Shown here in pieces: positions 25,038-37,834 of a DNA stretch of 64,000 nucleotides (its first letter is position 1; every line of letters begins with the position of its first letter). The notes below the pieces were generated by a model. It was given only the letters and a program-made list of their open reading frames with translations. It did no database searches and was not told where the DNA came from. This stretch comes from Montifringilla adamsi (Eukaryota; Chordata; Aves; Passeriformes; Passeridae). The DNA lies in assembly GCA_017590115.1 (NCBI GenBank), contig JAGGNK010000002.1, forward strand, positions 17,231,264-17,295,263. Reading direction: 5' to 3'. Position numbers and translations under genes: made by a program.

Positions 25038-27961
25038 CTGTACATCAGCTTCTATATTTCTACCTTTCTACTCACCAAATTCTTTGCCTGGCACACAAAA
25101 ATATGATCAAAGGGGTTTTCTGATTTGTTTGGTTTGGTTTTGTTTTTCTTGGGTTTTTTTGTTTCTTTTGTTTATTTCTGTGTGAGAATACTTATCTACT
25201 TCCAGCAAAATCTCTAGCAAGGTCTGATAAAATAGGTCATTGTATAGAAAACGATTTCCTTCTCTTCTTTAGAAAAAGACAAATAAGTTTAAGATACTGA
25301 TTTCTAATACCAACATCAATGCTCAAAACCACCTGCCACCTTCCTCCTGTGCTGGCAAAGACCTCAAATTCAAACCACAGCCAGGAATTTATCTTTCTTG
25401 TTGTCTTTTCCAAAAGAACCCCAAAGAACTCAGGTGGTGCTGGTAACTCCACCTGCAAGAGCTAACAAGGACATAAAAGCCAAACTCCAGGCACATGTAA
25501 AATAAAGAATATCAGCAACAACACTGAGACAAATCCCTAGAGAAAGGGAAGTGTGGATGTAATTTTCTCAACATCTCCCTTTTTTATGTCTGCAAGTGGA
25601 AGATTCCCTTTTTCTCTGATTTTTTTTTTTTTATGTGGATTAATAAGCAAGGGACCTTCTGCATGTAGGAACAAGTTAAGCACCAGAAAGGAACTCAGAA
25701 GAAAAACCAACTGAACAAACAAATAATAAAAGAAATCAAAACAGAAAAAGAGTAATTAAAATAATTTGTTTCTCTTGTACTACGAGCCCTGAGGAAAGGA
25801 ATCAAGCTTTATTCACTAGCTTGATGTAGGGCCTTTTCTCTTTCCAGGGAAAATATCAATGAAAAACATCCTGAGGGACAAAAAAATGGATGATCTGAGT
25901 TTAATGAAGGTTGACAACGACTATTATTGATGTCCTTATCCCAAATGACAAGAGGTTTAGGAGACTTTTATAACATATTGACGCTGTACTGGTTCAAATG
26001 CTTTTTTTTTTTTTCCCTTTTTTAAGTTAATGCAGTGTCTGCTTCAGGGGTAGTGTTGGAAAAGCTGATGTGCAGAATGACATTTGTCACCCTTTGTTCC
26101 CCTGCTAAGAGCACTTTCTTCCTGTTAGAGACCTCTCAAACTGAGTAACAGCTGCATTAACACAAATTATTCTTTGCACAACAATTTAAATTTCAAGATG
26201 AAAAACAAAAGCAAATCTCAAGTGGGAGAAAAATGTTTCAAAATTACATTCTGCCCTACCGTCCTCCTACCTGTTTGCTTTTACAAGAATGTGAATTCAG
26301 ATGCTGGAATTAAAGAAAAATGAGAAGTAGGGTATTTCCACACCAACATGATGGAGAGTGTAAAATGATAAAAAAATATTCTTCCAAACACATCATCAAT
26401 TTATGTTGTACAAATTCAGTAAACACTTACAAGGAAGATAAGAAATGGGGGAAAAACAAACATTTTCGTCTGCAGGCACTGAGTGTGTCCTCAAGTTGTC
26501 ATCTCACAAAAAAAACCCAAATAAAAACTAAAAAAGTTGACTCAGATGAAATCCCCACACACTGTCCCTGCAATCCTCTCCAAAAAATATGCAAGAATTT
26601 GTGTGTTCCTTATAAAACAGTTGCCATATGTAAAACTGCTGGACTGTAACTGCAGTCTCTCACTCTGAAATTTTGTGTTTTCTGACATCAGATTTATTAA
26701 AAACCATTTTGAAATATCTCTAACTTCTCCAGATGTCAAGCCTTTAAACTAAATGCTCAAAACACAAGGTCAAGCTTTTTATCTACAACTGGACATGCTG
26801 CAAATGTTTTCTTGAAAGGGGAATAATCACACAATTCCTGAAGCTTTAACATAAGTGAGGCAAACCTGAACTGTACACCCAGGTAACACTGTACATGTGT
26901 AACATACTCATAAGTCATTAGCAGTATCTGAAAGTAGAAAGCTCTCCAATTCATTAGTATTAAAGCCTGGAAAATGAGACTTTATTAAACAAATTTATCT
27001 TTGCATAAACCAAATTCTGCCTCTGCACTGCCTGTGACAGGCAGCTTCAATCATCTTTAAGACACAAAGTCCTCCCTCATTCTATTTTTCATTTTATAAC
27101 AAAACTGTTGCTACAAAGGAAACAAACTCTAAAGAAGAAAAGAAATAAGAGTGTAATAAAATGAATTTTTTTGCTTTTACAGTATATTTTTGGTCAATAC
27201 CAAGACCTACACTTGTATAGAAGACCAGAATATTACCATTTATTTTAAAGGGAAGGCTCATTAAGATAAAAATGTGCAGATCAGAAACTGTCTGTATCAT
27301 AAAGCACTGACCAAGTTAAACTTATGTACGCCTCAGGTTGGATACCTTGCAAAAATAATTCCTTTCCATGTGAAAAATTCTTTAGATATTTTCTTTGAAA
27401 GAGGACAGGACTCAAAATGTGTCTGGGAATCTTGTGGTAGAGATACAACTTGGGAACCAGCTGTAAAAACCCTCACTCTATTTATATGAGATGAAAACCA
27501 CTTTAAAACAGAAACCCCAGCCATTTGTTCTTATTGAACTTAGAACTTCGTGCTAAGTTTCCAGAGCCTGTTTGTCCTGAAATGAGATTTACCAACCAGC
27601 AATTTACCAACCAGTTCCTGCTGGCTGGGCTGAGATTCCTTCAGAAAACTGAAGAGCAGGAAAAATGTGGAAATTACTTCAGGGAGCAAAGATCTCTATA
27701 GAACCTTTAGATAATCAAAACAAATTCCACTAATTCAAACAAAACCATCGCCTGTAAAACAAATTTTCTTCACTCTCTCAGACCATCATGACTAAACTCT
27801 GAAGAAAAGGAGTGCCCCTCAAATGGGGGAGAGAAGAGGAGCGAGGGAAGAAAATTAGCCAGGCAATAAATCTGTCTATTAATTTAGTACTTAATATATC
27901 CCAGCTTGACTTTAGGCTGTAAAAAGGTTTTCATTGATCCTTGTCTATTACATTTCACCTG
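25038..27961. other. No gene or repeat recognised
   Basis: AT-rich DNA with poly-T runs near 25620-25632 and 26001-26014 and a T/G-rich patch (25126-25175). Open frames are at most 109 codons and unrecognised. Confidence 0.45.
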
Positions 27962-28099
27962 TATTCTTATTTCCCAGCAAATCTGTGCCATGTTCAGGAG
28001 TGACTGTCCAGTTCAGCATCCTTAAAGAGTGATGATATTCCTATTTCCCAGCAAATCTGTGCCATGTTCAGGAGTGACTGTCCAGTTCAGCATCCCTTA
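27962..28099. repeat. Two-copy 74-bp tandem duplication
   Basis: TATTCTTATTTCCCAGCAAA at 27962 recurs as TATTCCTATTTCCCAGCAAA at 28036, and the match continues through GTTCAGCATCC. Only one substitution and one single-base length difference are visible over more than 60 bp, so the duplication looks recent. It could be a copy-number variant or an assembly duplication. Confidence 0.95.
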
Positions 28100-31000
28100 C
28101 CAAGTTTACAGCATGCTTAGGCAAGTAAACAAAAAAAAAAAAACAATTGTCTGATGCAGTTCTTTATTTCCACTAAAGCTGTACAGAAACTGCAGTCAGT
28201 GTGGAAGTAGCCAAGAGTTATGAACTGTCAACATGCTGATAGGAAAATAAACAATGTAAAAGTGGAGCCAGCATTTGAGTCTCACAGCATGGTACAGTGC
28301 TGTAATGGTTTAAATCATAAGCCAAATGATTGTTATTATAGAGATAGTGAATGTCATACTTACAGAAAAATTGTGCATGTTAAAAATGACTGCCATTAAA
28401 AAGATAAGTCTCACAGGGGGAAGTGACCTCAAGCCAGTAAACAGACAAAATGTATTACAGCAAAAAAAAACGCACCAAAAAAAAGGGAAGTCTTGTCTAA
28501 TTTCCAGACTCAGCTATCATTTATAATACCCTTTATTACCAGGAGAAAGCTGGAAGAGACAGATACAAGGGCAGTAGACTCAATTATTTATTTATTTTAA
28601 AGCAACAGAATCCCAGTTAGATTTAATAGCATGGGATGTACAATATGCATATCTGAGAAGAGATCCTGGGTCTTTGTAGGCAAGCTTTGGTACCTGTTCT
28701 GCACATAAACAACATTATTATATAAATATAAAATAAATAAAAAAAGAAAGCTAAGGCTGACCCGCAGAAACTCAGAGAATCATTTTCCTCCACCATTAAC
28801 ACAGAGACGTGTTCCTCATCACAAAAGAAAACTGCACAACCATCCTGCTTTTACACCCAGAGGAAAGCACCAGGAAAGGAATCTCCTTCAATCCACCATT
28901 TCAATTTGCTGGCCAGAAACAGGAGAATCCCTCCATGGGACAAAATCCAAGCTTACTTTTCAGTGTTCTCCAAGCACATTTAAAAAACCCTTAAAATCAC
29001 GTTTTTTGGGTGGTGTTTTTTTTTGTTTGTTTGTTTGTTTTTTAATTGTTGTTGTTGTTGGATTTTTTTTTTTTCAGTTATTGTTGATAGAGAAATTACA
29101 AATATTTTTAGAATTTTTTTCCATGCCTTATTCAGCACGCAACATGAGAAAAAGATGTTGTGAAGAATTTGCTGTGTACAGTGCATGGAAAGTGCCACTG
29201 ATCTTGTGATCACCATCTCCTTCCAGCCACAAATATGAATTTAGACACACCCAAGGCCTTAAGTTCTGATCTGGATTTTGAACACGCATTTATTTCTGTA
29301 CTGTGCTATCAAACATTCTTGAGGACACTCTACCCAGTGTTTTAAACTCTCTCAGAATGGAAATCTCAGCTCCTACATTTCCTGATGAGAGCCAGCTTTG
29401 TTTCCAGCAGAGCTGATGCTCAGGCTGGATTTGTTGCCCTTACACAATGACTTTTCTGAGTTTCCAGGGTGCCACAATAGCAATAAGTCCCACTGAGACA
29501 GACAAACACTGCTGGAACAGAGAGCTGTGTGGCAGGAGGGCTCCCCCTCCCCACCTGCACACCCCTTTGCCCTCACAGCAGCTCTGCACAGCCCTCAGTG
29601 CTCTCTCATTCCCAGATCTGCTCAGGACGTTCAGATCTGCTCCTCCTCAGCCCTGGCATCACCCCAAGTGCCTCCCCAGAGGTGAGGAGAGCAGCAGAAA
29701 ACACCCCTGAGTGTGCTGCACAAATTTCTGTCTGTGCCCGTGCCCCTGACCCAGCAGAGCCAGGCGCTGCACTGCTGTTATCACCACTGCCATGCAAAAT
29801 GAAAAACTGGGATTTTTCTATTTGGTTCTCTCTTCTTCATCTAAGGAAGGAGCATATCCTCCCCGTTGGGCATGCAGACAGGCTCAGGACTGATTGCCCA
29901 TTCAAATTCGAGTGGGTTATCCACTGGAGCTGCAGCTTGCTCCCAGAATAAGGCTGCAGGGTGGAGGGGATTGTGTAAAAAAGTGCTCTTTATTCCTGGG
30001 AGAAGAAGTTCCTTGACTTCTAGCTATTTCAAAGACTCATTATTTACTGGCAATGAAATCCACTTGGAAACTAATATGTGAGAGAAATGCTCAGTATAGA
30101 GCAGGAGTTGAAGGGCAAAAATCATCTTTGTAAGTTATTCTCAAGGCAATCACTTCATATCTCATTTCATTATGCAGCATATTTTTCAGGTATTCATTTC
30201 AAGTGTATTTTTTAAAAGAAAACATCGAGCTCACTATATTTTGAGACTCCTAAAATACCATTATGCATTCGAAGGATTTTATGCTCAAGGCCAGTAGTCC
30301 CTCATTTCTGTTACATGCGAAACTAGATGAGAAAATAAGATTATCACTCTCAAAGCCCTTTAGGAGAAAACTGAGTTAACGTGACAATTCAAGTTCATGG
30401 AAGAAGATACTTGTGCAAAGTGTGCATGACTTATAAATTCATTTAACATTGACTTTGCAATTAAATTTGCTTCCTTCCTCACAGATACTGCAGCAAGCTT
30501 GGGAACGTCGTGGGTAAATGAAGTAGCAATGAAGGAGGCTGAACTCATGCACTACCATTTAAATACCACTTGGATAAATGTGTTTTTCCAAAACTGGTCA
30601 GATACTCCAGAAGTGCTCATCAAAAAAATATGAAAGACATTTTCAAAAACTCCAAAAATACAGGGGGGATTTTAATGTTCAGAGGGAAAATGGCAACAGC
30701 AGAAGGAAAGGAAAAGAAAAACTGCCCCAGTCTGGTTAGGGAGAGGTACATATCCAGCTCAGTTTGCTGTTACTGTGTCCTGGAGGGCAATTTCTATAAC
30801 TCTGGTGGTATCTAAGGGCTGGTATATAATGCATTTAACAATGCTAATATGTTAATGCAATTTAATTTGATCATTGCTGAAATGCCCTCTGAAAGACTTG
30901 CGACAGAAGCACAGAGATGGATGTGGATGAAGTGTGAATAGAAATGTGGATGTGGAAGCACCAGAGAGCAGCAGAACAGACAAGAAAATAATGTTCTATA

Positions 31001-31739
31001 CTGATAAGAGAGGAAATTACAGCCAGCAATAAAATGAAGAATGTGCTTCTTTTGCCAAAACCAGAAATCCTGCACTGTGACAGAACCACAGACCTGAGAA
31101 ACACAATAGGATGGGAAACAGGATTCAATAGTTGACGTCTTTTGTCCTGAGCAAAATCAGTTTCCTTACAGATTTTGTCAACAAATCCCTCCTTCAGCTG
31201 GTGCAACTTGTCACACAAGTAGAAAAAGCAGAGCCTTGAACTTTCAGCTGCAATGAAAGGGTTGCAGAAGGAAGAGAAGTGATGTATGTGTCATTACCTC
31301 TCCAGCAAACACCCAGAGCTTTCGCTGAGAATTGGCCTTCTCAAAAGTTGTCATGAAACTACTTATGCAGGATGAATGGATAAAATGAAGACCAAGTGAT
31401 AATTTTCATAAAGTATTAAGCTTAATTTCACCTTCATGTGGTGCCTTTATATTTATATACCTATATTATAAATCATATTTAGGTGAGAAGAGGCAGACAC
31501 CTTTGTGCAAGCCCCAGCCTCTTTTAGCTGAGGTGAAATCCCAACACTTTGAAAGAGCTTCCAGAAATAAGTAGCAATAGAAAAAAGTAATAGTAAGAAA
31601 ATCAGTCAAAGAGTAATAAACACTTGAAATAAGCAGAAATAAGTTTGGAGATCCTTAAGAGGAGAAGGTGCTCAGATGACTGCAGAAACCACAGAGCCAA
31701 GAGGGCTGAGACAGAGCTTGGCAGTTTTACCCCCCAGCC
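28100..31739. other. No gene recognised; T-rich simple repeat
   Basis: A low-complexity stretch at about 29015-29074 contains (GTTT)n, (GTT)n and poly-T. A GC-richer patch lies at 29520-29790, where overlapping frames of up to 140 codons occur without recognisable domains. The rest is AT-rich and unassigned. Confidence 0.45.
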
Positions 31740-32199
31740 TGATGCCTTGTGAAGGATGAGCTAGAGCAGAGGCTGGACAGAGTTAAAGAATAAAGCAGGG
31801 ATTTATTAAAAGGATCTCCTCAATGGACCCACCTTGGGCAGCACAAGAGCCCAGCCAGGGCTGCAGCCAAGATGAACCCAAATGGTCCCAAAATGCACGA
31901 GCGCTCCCGGGGTCTCTCCCTGGGATCAGCTCTGCTCCATGTGCACATTGCAGTTCAGTGTCCAATTCCAGCTCAGCCCCTGCACTCCCATCCTGCTTGT
32001 TTTTCTCTCTCCAGCCCACGGGGTTTGTGCTCTTGGGCTGAGATTTGGATCATTTGTCCTTGGTGCCCAGCTGGAGCAGGAATTGTTTTGTCTCTCTGCT
32101 CTGTGCACAGAGCTCAGCATCCCCTAATATGAAGCTCAGACCCACACACTGAAGCAGAACAGAATCTGAAAAATATAAAATCTAAAACCTGAAGCATCA
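31740..32199 (-). mobile_element. Solo LTR of an endogenous retrovirus
   Basis: The segment is bounded by TGATGC on the left and GCATCA on the right, a perfect 6-bp terminal inverted repeat with TG...CA ends over about 460 bp. On the minus strand an AATAAA signal lies at 31802-31807, followed by CCCTGCTTTATTCTTTAAC and an end of CCTTCACAAGGCATCA. This layout and the sequence fit a passerine LTR type I recall. No gag, pol or env sequence adjoins it. The immediate flanks (CAGCC and TTTCC) do not form a standard 4-6 bp duplication. Frames of 60-86 codons inside it are artefacts. Confidence 0.8.
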
Positions 32200-35153
32200 T
32201 TTCCCCCCCATCCTGCTGCCCTCAGAGCCCCACACACAGGAGGGGAGCAGAGAGCAGGGCCAGGGCTTGGCACACCATGGCATGGCTCACCCAGTCACTG
32301 CCAGCATTGAAACCCTGCTGCAGCCTCATCATCTCCTGATCATAACAAAACTCAGTGCAACAGGAGTTCACATAGGTGGCTGGCTTGTTAGCTGAGCTCA
32401 GTGGTTTAATCTGTGGAGTAAACAGTAAGGAGGAAATATTTTTGATCTTGACTTTGTTTATCAAAGTCCCTTATAAGGTCTTTTTCCCTAATTTTTTTTC
32501 TATCACTGTCAAGGTGTGATGTAATAGATAAGAATGATTGATGATGTAAATATCCTGCTGTTCAATTAAAAAATGCAATGAATAATTAGAAAGAAGCAGA
32601 GGGGGAGGAACATTCTGGTGGGCATGGGATGCAAGCCTTGTCAAGAGTCACAACCTGCAGATCCCAAAGGCAGTCAATTCTGCAGTGGCCACACTGAGTG
32701 ACAAATGCCAACTGCATCTAAACAAACTCTTTTTGCCACTACAAATGTCTCAAAGTAAAGACAGTTTGCAGTACTGAGACTGGAAGGGTTCATCATAACC
32801 CTCTGGAGACACAGCATTTAAAATCATTTTTTCTTCAAGTTTGGAAGCCTCCTACTCTTCATAATGTAATTGTAGCTTAATTTCATGCAGCATCTCAGTT
32901 AAAGAGTGTGCAAAAGTGTAAAGCTTTGCCATCTGGTCTCTACAACACAGCTGCAGACAGAGAATATCACCACAAGGCACCAAAGGTTTTGCCAGAATTC
33001 AGATAAATGGAAGTTTAATAACTTTCCTTTGCAGTAGTCGCTTTGTATCAAAATACTAAATTTCTATTTTGCATTTACAATGTGCTTTTGAGTCAGAGGA
33101 ATAAAAAAAAAAACCAATTATATAAAGAGATAATTTCCTTCATTACTGAAATAAATCCTTCTTTGGGTAATGAGGGATTGAAGAGTGTACCACATCAAGG
33201 ACATTATTATGTTGAAACACAAATCTTTGCAAATCTAGCAAGATGCAGGGGCTTTGATTTCCAGAGAGACCCAAGCCAGGTCGTTTAGTAGAAGAGCATA
33301 TTTGGTATTTCGGATACCTGGCCATGAACAGCACAAGCAGAAGTTCTTACAGCAAGTTCTCTCCAAAGCCCTGATTCCAGGGAGGCAGCCTCCGAGGATC
33401 CAGCAGCTCTTAAGTCCTGCCTGTTGCACTCTCAGCTCCGTTTCTGAGCTCTGGGGTTAACTCAGTCTTAACACAGCACAGATTAACTTAAGTGCTCTGC
33501 ACTAATGGGATCATAATGCTGGAAACTCTGACCTTGCCCTCCCTGACCCCGGAGCATCCTCAGACTCTGACAGCCTTTGAAAGCCTTTTGCAAACATTAC
33601 TAATTATAACTGCCTTTTTCTAGGTTTAAAAGCAGTGGAACATGGCTTTTAGCCTGACTGAGGCAATGCTGGAAGTCTCAAGAAGAGATCTCTCTTTTCT
33701 CAAGCACCAGAAATTTGATAAATGTAGAACCTTGTTATCTTGCAATGATACAAGAGAACTTCCCATTACTAGATTACATATTCAAGTCTCACACAGAAAA
33801 TTATTAACTTCAGGTATAACTTTATCTTTTCACAGCGTTACAAAAAGCCCAGAAATAACAATTAATGAACATGGTCATCACTGCCTCAATATGCAGTTTC
33901 GGCAAACCTTACATACTTAGGCTGTCACCTGCACAGACCACAGATACAATATAAGAAATTGTCACCACAGAAATAATTTCCCAGGCACACCTTTCTAGTA
34001 TGTGTATATGTAGACACACAGACACAAATATATTTCTATTAAAATCAGAAAAAATCTCCCTCACAGCAGAACCCCTCCACCGGCCCTGAACTGTACAATT
34101 TAAGGGGTTTAGCAGCTGTGTCAGTGGAAGTGTGTGGGCTATTCAGCCACCAGCAAAAGTGACATCAAACAGAGCAGCCCCTTTCCACCTGATGTCACGT
34201 CCCAAAATAACAAAGCAGCACCGTGCCCTCACAGCACAGCCCGAGGGGCTCTCACACAAACTTGTGGCACAGCTTCCTGGCCAAATTCAACACTGCAGCC
34301 ATACATCTGCCTTATCACACCCTAAACTTTCGCTTCAGAGGCACCAAGATCACACCCATAAATCTGTGCCTCCCACACGCCTTACTCTGCTCAGCAACCT
34401 TGCTGAGAGGATTTATCTCCAAGCCCAACTGCTCAGGGCCACAAAAGCATTTCTGCTCAGTGAAGGGGTCTGACCCTCCCTGCAGGAGAGAAGTGCTACC
34501 AGCATGTGCACCAACAGAGCCTCTGAGTCTCCCCAAAATCTCCTAACGTTTCATTAAAAGCAAATTTATTTGTCTTGTCTTCGATTAAATTGAAAGCTAT
34601 TGAGATAGGGAGATATATGTTCCTTCCTTAAATGACTGTGAGGTGTGAAGTGGGGCAGTATTTACAGGAATGAGAATACAAGTCTGAATTTCTCACACAT
34701 TTTGTTTAAAAGTCGTGTTGGTGCACTCTCTCTCCCCCTCCACCCCCATCCCCCTGCCTTTCCCTTACATCTTTTCTCCAGCAAAGATTTAATTATTTAA
34801 TGCCAAGTGCGATAACATCATGAGCAACCGAGAGCATTCTTCCAGAATACCTCATAGCAGACTAATTAGGGCTCTTCTGAGAGATTTAACAATCCCTGTA
34901 GGCAGAGGAGGGAGCTGGATCTGATCTCTTCTAATCCCAGGGACTGCCCTCATTTTTGTTCTGTTGCAAAGGGGAGCAGAGGGCTTCCAGGGCCTCCTTT
35001 TGTGAGAGCAGTGCTTCACTCCAGCTGTGCCTGGGTGACTTGTTCAGCTCCAAGGAACTGGTCAGGGCTGAGCAGAACCTCTGTGCCTCTTGTTACTGCC
35101 TGGGTGGGTTCCACAGCCTTTGATCCCAGTGTGTGAGCAGCTCTTCCTCGGAA
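32200..35153. other. No gene or repeat recognised
   Basis: AT-rich up to about 34100, then GC-richer (34100-34560) with a 113-codon plus-strand frame that has no domain I recognise. A pyrimidine-rich stretch lies near 34720-34780. I see no RNA gene or mobile element. Confidence 0.45.
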
Positions 35154-35325
35154 AAGGAAACTCATGTACCCAGGTCAGAAGAAGGAAACTCATGTACCCA
35201 GGTTAAAGAAAGGAAACTCGTGTACCCAGGTTAAAGAAAGGAAACTCGTGTACCCAGGTCAGAGGAAGGAAACTCGTGTACCCAGGTCACAGAAAGGACA
35301 CCTGTGTGCCCAGGTCAGAGCAGTG
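35154..35325. repeat. 28-bp minisatellite, six copies
   Basis: The unit GGAAACTCATGTACCCAGGT plus an eight-base tail (CAGAAGAA, TAAAGAAA or similar) repeats every 28 bp. The last copy is the most diverged (GGACACCTGTGTGCCC). There are no spacers between the copies. Confidence 0.95.
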
Positions 35326-35460
35326 AACCCCACCAGGACCACACTGGTGTCTGAGGCTCTCTGGCCCTGGCCTTGGCTCCTTCCAGCTGGATGGAGAAGG
35401 TACAATTGGCAACCAAAGGGGGAAGCCACGTGGAGAGCACGTTTTTATTTATGGCAGAGC

Positions 35461-35822
35461 ACAGAACCAGAGAATGGCCTGGCTTGGAAGTGACCTTAAA
35501 GATTATTTCATTCCAACCCCCTGCCATGGGCAGGGACATCCTCCACTATCCCAAACTGTTCCAAGCCCTGTCCTCCTGTCCTGGGGGCACTGCCAGGGAT
35601 CCAGGGGCGGCCACAGCTGCTCTGGGTACCTGTTCCAGGGCCTGCCCACCCTCCCAGGGAAAGATTTCTTCCCAATATCCCATCCAGCCCACCTGCTGGC
35701 AGCCCCTTCTCCTGTCTCCATACCTTTGTCCCAAGTCCCTCTCCAGCTCTCTTGGAGCCCCTTTAGGCTCCAGATGATGCTCCAAGGTCTCCTTGGAGCC
35801 CTCTCTTCTCCAGCTGACAGCA
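35461..35822 (-). mobile_element. CR1 LINE fragment, 3' end
   Basis: On the minus strand this is a 5'-truncated CR1 of about 360 bp. From its 3' end (left) it shows CAGAGAATGGCCTGGCTTGG, the GACCTTAAAGATTATTTCATTC block, CCCCCTGCCATGGGCAGGGA, GTTCCAGGGCCTGCCCACC, AAGATTTCTTCCCAATATCC, CCTTTGTCCCAAGTCCCTC and CCTCTCTTCTCCAGCTGA near the 5' break. The reading frame is broken. A 189-codon minus-strand frame (35503-36072) runs through this element and out the other side. It is not a host gene. Confidence 0.95.
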
Positions 35823-37776
35823 TGCTGTGAGCAGGGAGGCTCACAGGCTGCAGCACAGGGACCAACAAACTTCTCTCACAGTTTTGAGCTCCTGACCTCC
35901 TCACAATGCCATCACCACACTTGAAGCAGCCTGAGTGGGATTCTGCAGTGCTTGAGAGAAGTATAAGCAAACTAAAAGACCAGCTCTGGTCTGAACATTG
36001 CACCTGGTTGCAATGAAATGTGTTATTTGAGCCATTAGCTTTAATTGATGTAAACCAAAGGCATAAAAACATTTCTGAATTGCTAATAATGCTCAGTTAC
36101 CTCTCACCTTATTTCAGGTCACTGATGTTTGCAATTTTTCTGCTCTTCCTTATGTTCCTCAGTATTGCCACTGAAAATTCAGCAGTAATTAGCTACCATG
36201 AAAACTAAGAGCATTAAATAAGGACTGTTTATTATTACAGCATGAAAGAGTTTCAAATTGCAATGCTCATTGAGATCCACATAAATCTTCCCCCCCAATT
36301 AAACAAATGCAAGAAGATCTTTCCATTAAAAAAGAAAGTTGCAATGTGAGCATTACTTATGTCACCCTATAGGGCTGATCTTTAAACCAGACCAAATGCG
36401 AAATTTTCAACATATTTTAAAGTTGCTGCTCTTTATTTTTACCAATTAATGACTCTTTTGAACTTCACCTCATGATACTTATTAGCCTTCTTAAATATAC
36501 TGGAGGTGATACATTCTTCATTTGTGTCACTCATTAATCACTGCTCGATAACTGCTGTCAGGAAGCTGCTGCCTTTGATGTCTCATTGTTCAGCGCATTC
36601 TTTCTTGTTGGTAGTTAATCAAACGCTTCCCTGCTGTGGTCAAAGCACAGCTTGAGAGCAGTTTCAGGGGTGATCCAGCATTAAAACATGGAGCTGATTG
36701 TAAAGGTCCAGGGTTTTTTTTTTTTTACATACCATGCCAAAGTGAAAGCTTTCATTTTGCATTCCTTGGCAAATGAGGCACGGCTGTCCTGCCCTCTTGA
36801 CTGGGAAGCTCGGGAAACAGCACTGAGTTCTGCCATCTAACTGAAGCACACTGTAATGACTGACTAATTAGCTGCAGTTAGAAAATGAACTGCAAAGTTT
36901 CCACTGTCAATCACAGCGAAATAATGTTTCTTCTTTTTTCTTTTTTTTTTTTTTTTTTTTTTTTTTAAGAGTGGGATTAAAATAATTGTCAAAACGCTTT
37001 AAAACTTCAGGGGGTGGTAAGTCAAATGAAAGCATCCAAAAGAGAATAATATCTGTCCTGGGAAAAAATGAACATTTTCATTTCTAGTGTTTGTTCAAGC
37101 CAGATTTATACTGAAAATATTCAGGAAGAGATTCTGCAAAAGCAACAAGGGCAAACTGAAAACAAGGGAAGTAGCAACTTAGAGGAGAATGAAAGACAAG
37201 AATGAAATGGGACCAGGAACAATCACTGAAAATTAAAAAAAAAAAAATAAAATTAAAGACTGACTATTAGAAAATACTGAATATTTTAATATTAGTTTGG
37301 CACTGCTATGCTTGTTTAAAAAAAAATCCTCAGTGTTTGGAATCTTTGCAAAGATGCTAAAATCTTCCTGTTTCTCTTTTCAGAGACCTAAACCTGATAA
37401 CAGGACATGCCAAACACCAGCTGCTGTGCAGCTGAAGACATCTCTCAGATTAATATATATCACCATTGTTTTCCACTTGTGAATGAATTTGGAAGTTTAT
37501 GTGAGACTGAAGTAAAGAAAAATAGAAATGAAGAAAATAAACACAAGGTACTTTTAGATAAGGCTATTATACTGCCTAATCATTTTATAAATGTAATAAT
37601 GATATTTAGCAAGCGGTACCTAAGAAGAAGACAAGGCATTTTTAGCCAGTTTTACCCAGTTTTAGCCAGTCTTCTCTCCTGCTGTTCCCTGAGTTCCTCT
37701 CCTGCATAAAATCTGGTGACAATCACCAATTGTTGAAACACTCAAATTAGTAAGACAAGAACTTGTGCAGAAAAGG
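35823..37776. other. No gene recognised; poly-T tract
   Basis: Mostly AT-rich. A T26 run at 36941-36966, preceded by CTTCTTTTTTC, is the longest homopolymer in the window, with a TTAAGAG end. On the minus strand it would read as a poly-A tail, but I found no retrocopied sequence upstream of it. No gene is visible. Confidence 0.45.
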
Positions 37777-37834
37777 GGGTTGAAAGTAAATGATCATTAA
37801 GGTCCCTTCCAAAGCATTCTAAGATTCTATGATG
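37777..37834 (+). mobile_element. CR1 LINE 3' tail, short fragment
   Basis: GGGTTGAAAGTAAATGATCA leads into TTAAGGTCCCTTCCAAAGC and then ATTCTAAGATTCTATGATG, with two recognisable CR1 terminal octamers. Only about 58 bp of the element is left. Confidence 0.85.

Noticed and set aside
35154..35325. Regularly spaced 28-bp repeats as a CRISPR array
   Set aside because: The copies are directly joined without spacers and the rest of the window is vertebrate. It is a minisatellite.
35503..36072. 189-codon minus-strand open frame
   Set aside because: Much of it lies in the CR1 fragment at 35461-35822, and the rest has no family resemblance.
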